Positions 58,333 through 64,000 of a stretch of 64,000 bases of DNA are shown in pieces. The stretch is taken from assembly GCF_023499255.1 (NCBI RefSeq), contig NZ_CP092183.1, positions 6,010,501 through 6,074,500 on the forward strand, in the 5' to 3' direction. The notes under the pieces are model-generated. The model was not told where the DNA came from, ran no database searches, and saw only the letters and a program-made list of their open reading frames with translations. How positions within the stretch are numbered: the stretch's first letter is position 1; every line of letters starts with the position of its first letter. A program made the position numbers and the translations under genes. This DNA is from Couchioplanes caeruleus (GTDB lineage: Bacteria; Actinomycetota; Actinomycetes; Mycobacteriales; Micromonosporaceae).

Positions 58333-59379
58333 TCAGGCGGCCAGCGCGGGCCGGCGCAGGACCCGGCGCACGGTCCGGCGCACCGGCGGCAGCCAGCGGA
58401 CCAGCTCGGCCGTCTGCCGGTTCGAGCCGTACGCGAGCAGCGTCAGGAACACGCCGTACACGGGCAGGTGGCCGAGCAGCTCGGTGCCGCCGAAGAGCAG
58501 CAGCGTCGCGTTGAACGGGATACCCGCGACCAGCACCGCCACCTGCGGCAGCGCGCCGGAGATCACGAGGAGGCCGAACAGCAGCTCGGTGGCGCCGGCG
58601 ATCGCGACGAAGGTGTCGACCGGCAGGTGGATGCCGACCAGCGCGAACACGTCGAGCTGCGGGAACATCTCGACCGTCTCACGGGCCAGGGCGGGGTTGG
58701 CCAGCTTCTCGGCGAACGCGAGGGTGATCAGCGCGCCGCCGGCGCCGAGGCGCAGCGCGAGCAGGGCCCGGCGCAGCGTGGCGGCGTCCGGCTCGACCCG
58801 GCCGAAGGTCGCGTCCGACGGCGGGACGAACGCCAGGAACACGGCGACGCCGAGCAGGTCCATGGCCGACAGCAGGCCGACCGGGCCGGTGACGAGCAGG
58901 GCCAGCGGGCCGGCCACGGCGAGCAGCACGGCCGCCGGGCGCAGCCGGATGCCGGTGATGAACCAGACGCCCAGCGCGCCCTCGAGGAGCAGGATCGCCG
59001 AGCCGCCGGCGAGGTGCTCGACCTCCAGGTCGTGGGTGAGGAAGTGGCCGGAGACGGCCGCCGCGAGCAGCGAGACACCCAGGTGGATGGCGAGCAGGCG
59101 GGGCACGTACGGCACCAGCCGTCCGACGAACCTCAGCTGCGGCAGTTCCGGGGTGGGCAGGAAGCGCACCGCCGCGTACCGCCAGGCCACCGTGACCAGC
59201 ACGACGGCGACGATCAGCGCGAACGTGACCGGCCGCAGCGCGAACGACCAGTCGCCCGGGTAGTCGTCCGGGTCGGGCACGAACCACTTCTCGTGCGCGG
59301 AGGCCGGCGTCGCGGCCGTCAGCAGGGTGGCGACGGCAGCACCCAGCACGGCGCCGGCTCGCATGAACGTGGTCCGCAT
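58333..59379 (-). CDS. DoxX-like polytopic membrane protein
   Basis: This 348-residue protein has an N-terminal signal-like helix and a short extracellular stretch (HEKWFVPDPDDYPGDW). About eight membrane helices follow. The second half resembles DoxX/quinone-type four-helix modules (LRLGAGGALITLAFAEKLANP, ATELLFGLLVISG). ATG at 59379 with AAGGAG. A role in redox or thiol balance is possible by family. The ligand is unknown. Confidence 0.72.
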   Translation of the reverse strand: MRTTFMRAGAVLGAAVATLLTAATPASAHEKWFVPDPDDYPGDWSFALRPVTFALIVAVVLVTVAWRYAAVRFLPTPELPQLRFVGRLVPYVPRLLAIHLGVSLLAAAVSGHFLTHDLEVEHLAGGSAILLLEGALGVWFITGIRLRPAAVLLAVAGPLALLVTGPVGLLSAMDLLGVAVFLAFVPPSDATFGRVEPDAATLRRALLALRLGAGGALITLAFAEKLANPALARETVEMFPQLDVFALVGIHLPVDTFVAIAGATELLFGLLVISGALPQVAVLVAGIPFNATLLLFGGTELLGHLPVYGVFLTLLAYGSNRQTAELVRWLPPVRRTVRRVLRRPALAA

Positions 59380-59524
59380 GTCTCACTCACTCCTTGATCG
59401 GTTCCGTCGTCATTCCTACGGCCTGACGGCGTCTCGATCGAGGGTTCAGCGGCATCTCGGGACCTTGGTCCTGCCACTTCAGGACCAGTGCTGACCGGCT
59501 GAGGACGGGCCGGCCGGGTGCGGA

Positions 59525-59674
59525 TCAGTCGGTGGGCTCGGTGGCGCCGGCCTTCGGCTCGTCGGTCAGCTCGGGCCCGGGGCGCACGTCCTCGCCGCCG
59601 GGCAGTACGGGCGCGTCACCTCGGTCGGCCTCGACGGCCTCCGGCTCGACGGGTGGTTCCTGCGGGGTGCTCAT
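59525..59674 (-). CDS. 49-residue acidic proline-rich peptide, coupled to GT2
   Basis: This small gene starts with an ATG at 59674 that overlaps the GT2 stop (ATGA), and it ends with TGA at 59525. The 49-residue product is acidic and Pro/Glu-rich (MSTPQEPPVEPEAVEADR at the start), without membrane or signal features. The overlap is the main evidence that it is real. It may be an interaction tail encoded separately or simply a short open frame kept by composition. Confidence 0.5.
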   Translation of the reverse strand: MSTPQEPPVEPEAVEADRGDAPVLPGGEDVRPGPELTDEPKAGATEPTD

Positions 59675-60366
59675 GCCCGCTGCTTACCCGCCCGCGAGGC
59701 GGCGAAGCGCAGCATCGGCCAGTAGATCCGGGTCGCGTCGGCCACCACGGCGAAGTGCGAGGACGCGTTGTCGTCCAGGTAGGTCGTCGCGATCGTCACC
59801 TCGTCGATCGGGTTGCCCAGCCGCGCCGCCTCCAGCAGCACGTTCATCTCGTACTCGAAGCGCTCCCCCGGCACCGACGTGAGCCAGCCGAGCATCGCGC
59901 CCGGGTACCCGCGCAGGCCCGTCTGGGTGTCACGGACGAGCCGGCCGGTGACCGCCTCGAACAGCCGGCAGGTGAGGGTGTTGCCGATCCGGCTGCGCAG
60001 CGGCATCCCGGCGAAGCTGCGGACGCCCAGCACCATCCGCCCGGTGCCGCGGACCCGCTCGGCGACCCGGTGGACCTCGTCGGCCCGGTGCTGCCCGTCG
60101 GCGTCGGCGCAGACCACGTCCTCAGCCGGGTACGCCTCGGCGATGTGCCGGAAGCCGGTCTTGAGCGCGGCGCCCTTGCCGCGGTTCACCGGATGCCGCA
60201 GCACGGTGCAGCCCAGGCCGGCCACCCGCTCCAGCACGCCGGTCGCGGCCGGGCCGCTGCCGTCGTCCACCACCACGACGCGTGCCGCGCCCAGCTCCCC
60301 GATCAGCGTGAGCAGGGGCTCTCCCGGCTGGTAGACCGGCAGCAGAACGACCATCGGCGGACCCAT
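59671..60366 (-). CDS. GT2 glycosyltransferase (polyprenyl-phosphate sugar type)
   Basis: This 231-residue soluble transferase has VVVDDGSG, VNRGKGAALKTGF and CADADGQH motifs typical of dolichol/undecaprenyl-phosphate sugar transferases. It lacks the membrane helices and QxxRW of the processive synthases. It would make a lipid-linked sugar for envelope glycans. ATG at 60366 (or 60354) lacks a clear ribosome site. It lies 25 bases after the DUF218 gene and is followed by the small coupled peptide. Confidence 0.88.
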   Translation of the reverse strand: MGPPMVVLLPVYQPGEPLLTLIGELGAARVVVVDDGSGPAATGVLERVAGLGCTVLRHPVNRGKGAALKTGFRHIAEAYPAEDVVCADADGQHRADEVHRVAERVRGTGRMVLGVRSFAGMPLRSRIGNTLTCRLFEAVTGRLVRDTQTGLRGYPGAMLGWLTSVPGERFEYEMNVLLEAARLGNPIDEVTIATTYLDDNASSHFAVVADATRIYWPMLRFAASRAGKQRA

Positions 60367-60391
60367 CGTCGGCGGAATCGGATTGCGGGTC

Positions 60392-61081
60392 CTATACCCG
60401 GCCGCCGAGCGCGGGACGCGTCAGATCGGTCACCTCATCGGGGGTTGCGGCCCGGCCCCGCAGCCGGTCGGCCCGGCGCAGCCACGCGACCATGTGCCGC
60501 TCCCGCCGGCGCAACGCCGCCGGGTCCCGGGCGCCGGCCAGGAAGATCCGGACGGCGGCGCGCGCGAGGCGCTCGGTCCCCGCCGGGCCGGCGGCCCCGC
60601 CGGTCACGGGTACGTCGAGCAGCGCGCTCCCCGGCAGCCCGAGAACCTTCCCGGCCAGGTAGCGGACCCGCGGCAGGTGCCAGGTGTGCGACACCAGCCC
60701 CAGCGGCCGCGCGGCGTCGAACGCGTACCCGCTGAGCAGGCCGTCCTCGACCGTGTGCAGCAGGTTCTCCAGCGTGCTGCGCGACCTCGTCTCGGTGCGC
60801 AGCTCCGCCCACCGGTCGAGGCCCAGCGACCGGGCCTCGGCGAGCATCAGGTCGCCCTCGCGGCTGCCCGCGGGCGGTTCCGGCGCGCCCTCGCACGCCT
60901 CGGCCCAGCCCCCGCTCAGGATCACCGGAACGGCCGTGGGCCACGCGTCGCGGTGCCGCTCGACGTATCCGGCGGCGGCCCGCACCCGTGCCGCCCCTGC
61001 AGGAGTGAGCATCCACCCGCCGGCGGTGCGGGTGACGCCCCGCCCGAAGACGAGCAGGGCGGTGGCGGTCGGCGCGGTCAT
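60392..61081 (-). CDS. DUF218/YdcF-like protein
   Basis: This 229-residue protein has the DUF218 pattern LLVFGRGV, VILSGGW, the acidic EARSLGL stretch and TRSRSTLENLLHT, with a late SHTWHLPRV histidine motif. Related proteins act in envelope-polysaccharide or vancomycin-resistance contexts. There is no membrane helix. ATG at 61081 opens a three-gene leftward operon with the GT2 and the small peptide. Confidence 0.85.
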   Translation of the reverse strand: MTAPTATALLVFGRGVTRTAGGWMLTPAGAARVRAAAGYVERHRDAWPTAVPVILSGGWAEACEGAPEPPAGSREGDLMLAEARSLGLDRWAELRTETRSRSTLENLLHTVEDGLLSGYAFDAARPLGLVSHTWHLPRVRYLAGKVLGLPGSALLDVPVTGGAAGPAGTERLARAAVRIFLAGARDPAALRRRERHMVAWLRRADRLRGRAATPDEVTDLTRPALGGRV

Positions 61082-61169
61082 GACCTTCCCATCGTCTCGC
61101 TGAGCTCCGACCGTACCGCGGCTTCTGCTGAGGGCAGACCCACCCGGCGCCGGACCGGCCCAGGGTTCC

Positions 61170-61576
61170 GATCACGTCCGTCACCGTCCGCGAGCTCGCC
61201 GCCCCGACGGTCGCCGCGGTGGCCGGCCGGCTCCTGGGCGACGACGCCACACACCTGTCCGACGTCACCTACCGCGACCGGGTCAGGCAGTGGTGGACGC
61301 CGGACCTGCCGGCCGGCACGGCGCTGACCCAGCCGCCGGCGGTCCTGGTCAGCGGGCACACGTACTCGTCGGCCGAGGCCCTCGCCCACCACCTGCAGGC
61401 CCGCGGCCGCGCGATCGTGGTCGGAGGTGCTGTGCTTCCTGCCGGAGGCGGAGGTCCGCGGCGCCCGCACCGGCGGCACCTGGGAGGGCACGGGCGTCCT
61501 CCCCGACGTGACGTACGCCGCCGGGGAGGCGCTCAGCGTGGCATCAAAGGGGGAGCAAGCGCGGCGGCGGTCTTCC
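61170..61576 (+). pseudogene. Remnant of an S41-family peptidase
   Basis: Frame 1 from about 61170 to 61425 reads the middle of an S41 tail-protease domain, with VLVSGHTYSSAEALAHHLQARG, including the catalytic serine region. After IVVGG the homology moves to another frame, with LPEAEVRGARTGGTWEGTG and LPDVTYAAGEALSVA, ending at a TAG at 61574-61576. The N-terminal half is absent and a piece between the two parts is missing. It is therefore a truncated, frameshifted pseudogene. The start given is approximate. Confidence 0.72.
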
Positions 61577-61589
61577 TAGGCTCATCGTC

Positions 61590-62261
61590 ATGAGAGCTCG
61601 GCTCGTTTCGTTCACCTCCGTCACGCTGATCGCGCTGGCCGCCGCCGGCTGCACACCCGCCGATTCCGCCCCGGCGGCGTCCGGGACGACGCCGGCCTCC
61701 CCGGTCTCATCGCGCGCCGCGTCATCCCCGCCGTCCTCTCCCCCGTCATCCCCGGCGCCCTCCCGCACGTCGTCGCCCGCGCCCTCTGCCACGTCGGACG
61801 GCGGGGACGGCGGGATGCTGGCCGGGCTCGGCGAGGACGCGAACTGGAAGAAGCTCGTCACCCCGTGCCCCAACGACGGCCAGAAAACCGTGATCCGCAA
61901 GGTCGTGACGGCCGACGTCACCGGAGACGGCACGTACGACGCACTGGTGGCCCGCGGCTGCGAGGCACGGACGTCCTACTTCCCGTCCACGGTGGAGGTC
62001 TTCGACGGCGCGTCGCAGTCGAGCCGGCCCCGGCGGATCGCGACGCTGCTCGAGGAGGCCGGGGCGACGGATCAGCCGTGGCTCACCACGGTGCGGGTGT
62101 CCGGCCGGCAGGTCGTCATCGAGGCCAACGGCACGGGCCCGCGCGACACGAACGCCTGTCCCAGCGTGGCCTTCACGTACCGCTACCGCTTCAGCGGTGA
62201 CGAGGTCCAGCGGGTGAGCCGCGACGCTCATGACGCCCGCCGGTGCCTGCCGGCCGGCTGA
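61590..62261 (+). CDS. Lipoprotein with Ser/Pro linker
   Basis: This 223-residue protein has a lipobox (AAGC, C21), a Ser/Pro/Ala-rich linker (about 25-70) and a C-terminal domain of about 145 residues. The domain has four cysteines (CPNDG, GCEAR, ACPSV, RCLPAG), probably two disulfides. It contains TADVTGDGTYDALVAR, an FG-GAP-like calcium-type loop. ATG at 61590. It is likely attached outside the membrane. No enzyme motif is visible. Confidence 0.75.
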   Translation: MRARLVSFTSVTLIALAAAGCTPADSAPAASGTTPASPVSSRAASSPPSSPPSSPAPSRTSSPAPSATSDGGDGGMLAGLGEDANWKKLVTPCPNDGQKTVIRKVVTADVTGDGTYDALVARGCEARTSYFPSTVEVFDGASQSSRPRRIATLLEEAGATDQPWLTTVRVSGRQVVIEANGTGPRDTNACPSVAFTYRYRFSGDEVQRVSRDAHDARRCLPAG

Positions 62262-62267
62262 AACGGC

Positions 62268-62298
62268 TTGAGTGTCCACCCGGTGGAAGGCTGACACT
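62268..62298 (+). promoter_or_regulatory. MerR-type promoter with long spacer
   Basis: TTGAGT and GACACT are separated by 19 bases, the stretched spacing MerR regulators need. The spacer holds the palindrome TCCACCCGGTGGA. Transcription would begin at about 62305, at the ATG, giving a leaderless message. Confidence 0.7.
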
Positions 62299-62305
62299 TC
62301 CTCCC

Positions 62306-63193
62306 ATGGACGATCTCACCATCGGGCAGCTCGCGGAGCGCGCCGACGTGCCCGTACGCACCATCCGCTTCTGGTCGGACGCCGGCATCCTGCCGCCGTC
62401 CGGCCGGTCGGAGGGCGGCTACCGCCTGTACGGTCCCGAGGCCGCCGCCCGCCTCGACCTGGTCCGTACGCTCCGCGAACTCGGCCTCGGCCTCGGCCTG
62501 GATGACACCGCCGCCGTCCTCGCCGGCGAGACCACGGTCGCGGACATCGCCACCCGGCACGTGACCGCCCTCGACGCGCAGATCAGGGCGCTCAGACTGA
62601 ACCGGGCGGTCCTGTCGACGGTCGCGCGAAGGGGCTCATCCACCGCGGAGACGGCCCTGCTGAACCGCCTCGCCCGTCTTCCGGTCGCCGACCGCGCCGC
62701 CATCGTCGAGGACTTCATGCGCGAGGTGGCCGCCGGCCTGGACGCCCGCCCCGGCATCGGCGAACGCCTGGACCGCGCGCCGATCGACCTGCCGGACGAT
62801 CCCACGGCGGAGCAGGTGGATGCCTGGCTCGACCTCGCGGAACTCATCCAGGACCCGGGGTTCCGCGCCCGCATGCGCACGATGATGGAGACCGTCGTGC
62901 CGGGCCGCCCGGCCGGTGCCGGCATCTGGTTCGCCGGCCACGTGACCGAGGTGGTCGCGGACGCCCGCGACCGCGGCATCGCCCCCGAAAGCCCGGACGC
63001 CGGCGCGGTGCTGGACCGGCTCTTCCCGGGCGCCGGCCGGGGTGAGGTGCTGCGGTGCCTGGAGGCGGGGCTCGCCGCGGACGCCGAGCGGTTTCGGCAG
63101 CTGCTGCGCACGGTGCACGGGCATGAACCGCGGCCGTCGCGCACGGCGGAACTGAGCTGGCTGGAACAGGCCCTGCGGCTCAGCCCTCGATGA
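62306..63193 (+). CDS. MerR-family regulator
   Basis: This 295-residue regulator has the MerR helix-turn-helix (TIGQLAERADVPVRTIRFWSDAGILPP), wing (EGGYRLYGPEA) and a long helical C-terminal effector domain. No metal-binding cysteines are present, so it likely binds an organic ligand or drug. The ATG at 62306 has no ribosome site but fits a leaderless transcript from the promoter just upstream. It probably controls itself. Its end overlaps the convergent hypothetical gene by 14 bases. Confidence 0.9.
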   Translation: MDDLTIGQLAERADVPVRTIRFWSDAGILPPSGRSEGGYRLYGPEAAARLDLVRTLRELGLGLGLDDTAAVLAGETTVADIATRHVTALDAQIRALRLNRAVLSTVARRGSSTAETALLNRLARLPVADRAAIVEDFMREVAAGLDARPGIGERLDRAPIDLPDDPTAEQVDAWLDLAELIQDPGFRARMRTMMETVVPGRPAGAGIWFAGHVTEVVADARDRGIAPESPDAGAVLDRLFPGAGRGEVLRCLEAGLAADAERFRQLLRTVHGHEPRPSRTAELSWLEQALRLSPR

Positions 63194-63443
63194 CCGTTCG
63201 GCTGGGCCACCACGGCCGGAGCATCTCGTCGACGTCTTCGTCGGTGAGAGGTCCCGGGCCCACCTCCCGCCAGGCCTGGGCGTCCAGGAGCACGGAGAGC
63301 GGGATGCCGGGCACGGCCCGCTTCAGGTAGAAGATCAGCGTGTCCTGGCGCAGACCCTCCGCCAGCAGACCGTTCAGCATCCGGGCCGCCACCACCGGGT
63401 CGGCACTCATGCGGCTTGTCACTTCCTTCTTCGGCAGCGTCAT
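63180..63443 (-). CDS. Small hypothetical protein
   Basis: This 87-residue soluble protein starts at the ATG at 63443; an ATG at 63410 is an alternative. It has helical stretches ARMLNGLLAEGLRQDTLIFYLKRAVPG and LTDEDVDEMLRPWW, which look like a real small globular protein. No family is recognised. It overlaps the end of the convergent MerR gene. Confidence 0.55.
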   Translation of the reverse strand: MTLPKKEVTSRMSADPVVAARMLNGLLAEGLRQDTLIFYLKRAVPGIPLSVLLDAQAWREVGPGPLTDEDVDEMLRPWWPSRTVIEG

Positions 63444-63610
63444 ACGATCCCGCCGGGCGGACGTACGCCACCGGCTCTGGACGCGCCGGGTGGTGACCGG
63501 TTTGCGGGTGTGGTCGTGCCGGGTCTTGAAGGCCGGCACCGTCACGTCCGCGACCGCCGGCGGGCGGGTAGCGCAGCGAGTGCCATGGGGCCGATCGAAG
63601 AAGTGAAGAA

Positions 63611-63638
63611 GCGGGCCGGAGCACCGGCTCCGGCCCGC
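63611..63638 (-). terminator. Terminator after the last gene
   Basis: GCGGGCCGGAGC and GCTCCGGCCCGC are perfect 12-bp arms with a 4-base loop. On the leftward strand a T-rich run (TTCTTCACTTCTTC) follows. It lies just beyond the stop at 63645. Confidence 0.85.
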
Positions 63639-63644
63639 CCTCCG

Positions 63645-64000
63645 TCAGGGTGCCGGGTACTCGGTCACGAAGACCGGCTGACCGACCTTGCTGGTGTCCG
63701 CCGGGCCACCGACGCCGTTCACGACGTTGTCGATGGTGCCCGCGCTCAGGTTCACCGTCATGATGTGGTGCAGCTTGACGCCCGGGCGCTTCGGGACCTC
63801 GAAGCCGTTCGCGGTGTGGATCGACGGGTTGTTCTGGTTGAAGACGTACACGCCCGCGCCGTAGAGGGTGTGGGTGCGTACCTTGTCGCCGACCTTGTAA
63901 CCCGCGTAGCCCTGTACCGGGCCGTTCATCCAGTCCGCCTGCGTCGGCGGGTCGTACGGGAGCTCGTTCTGGTACAGGATCGTCGTGCCCTTGTCGCCGT
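63645..64000 (-). CDS. C-terminal end of a secreted protein (cut by window edge)
   Basis: The open frame runs to the window edge on the leftward strand; about 118 residues are visible and the N terminus is missing. Readable pieces include TTILYQNELPYDPPTQADWM, GYAGYKVGDKVRTHTLYGAGVYVF and VKLHHIMTVNLSAG. The style resembles the C-terminal part of large actinobacterial secreted beta-helix or GH55-like proteins. That link is weak. There is no stop before the edge, so this is certainly part of a longer gene. Confidence 0.6.
   Translation of the reverse strand, partial: GDKGTTILYQNELPYDPPTQADWMNGPVQGYAGYKVGDKVRTHTLYGAGVYVFNQNNPSIHTANGFEVPKRPGVKLHHIMTVNLSAGTIDNVVNGVGGPADTSKVGQPVFVTEYPAP

Overview
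The window is high-GC, gene-dense actinobacterial DNA. The codon use, frequent GTG starts, many 4-base ATGA/GTGA gene overlaps, CebR-type and CGAAA-type operators, F420-type LLM oxidoreductase and secreted plant- and fungus-wall hydrolases point to a soil actinomycete. Two chemoreceptor genes preceded by sigma-28-like promoter elements suggest a motile, Actinoplanes-like member of the Micromonosporaceae. The genus is inferred from style, not from a marker gene. I saw no rRNA, tRNA, CRISPR array or transposase.

Layout. 1-2.8 kb: fur-katG operon. 2.9-4.9 kb: a decayed uridine kinase, a CebR-box secreted protein and a small secreted protein. 4.9-7.5 kb: a lower-GC two-gene unit encoding a caspase-GAF-EAL fusion and a small partner. 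7.6-9.0 kb: tetR/SDR divergent pair. 9.1-12.5 kb: ECF sigma, anti-sigma, ABC ATPase and permease, all overlapping. 12.5-17.4 kb: hemicellulose locus (duplicated CE1-type esterase, GH10 xylanase, LacI regulator). 18.0-27.5 kb: two convergent polysaccharide loci, GT2-HlyD-GH81 against USP-GH16-GT2-HlyD-pyrophosphatase. 27.7-32.1 kb: secreted M1 peptidase and BNR-propeller protein. 32.2-34.8 kb: LLM oxidoreductase, aldo/keto reductase and a divergent TetR with two operators. 34.7-39.2 kb: S37 peptidase, secreted cyclophilin and large catalase, with a long hairpin between catalase and cyclophilin. 39.3-41.9 kb: NADH-dehydrogenase-like flavoprotein, MarR, EamA exporter. 42-45.7 kb: M14 carboxypeptidase, formaldehyde dehydrogenase, small zinc-ribbon protein. 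45.8-49.2 kb: tandem chemoreceptors. 49.2-51.9 kb: NarL-type two-component system with a divergent membrane protein. 51.6-58.3 kb: patatin-like phospholipase, diguanylate cyclase, a Trp-rich repeat protein and a terpene-cyclase-fold protein. 58.3-64 kb: DoxX-like membrane protein, a small GT2 operon, a dead S41 peptidase, a lipoprotein, a MerR regulator and the end of a secreted protein cut by the window edge.

How the genes work together. The most notable unit is the pair of convergent glycan loci. Both pair a processive GT2 (DD, DxD, SED, QQxRW) and an HlyD-like partner with a beta-1,3-glucanase (GH81 in one, GH16 in the other). One adds an inorganic pyrophosphatase, which could pull UDP-sugar synthesis. 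I infer export of a beta-1,3-linked glucan with self-trimming. The second candidate system is the caspase-EAL fusion, which keeps a full set of EAL catalytic residues and so joins protease and cyclic-di-GMP chemistry in one protein. A third item is a perfect 19-bp hairpin that would bury the cyclophilin ribosome-binding site in read-through transcripts from katE. Peroxide defence is well supplied (Fur-controlled KatG, large KatE). Two pseudogenes show ongoing gene decay.
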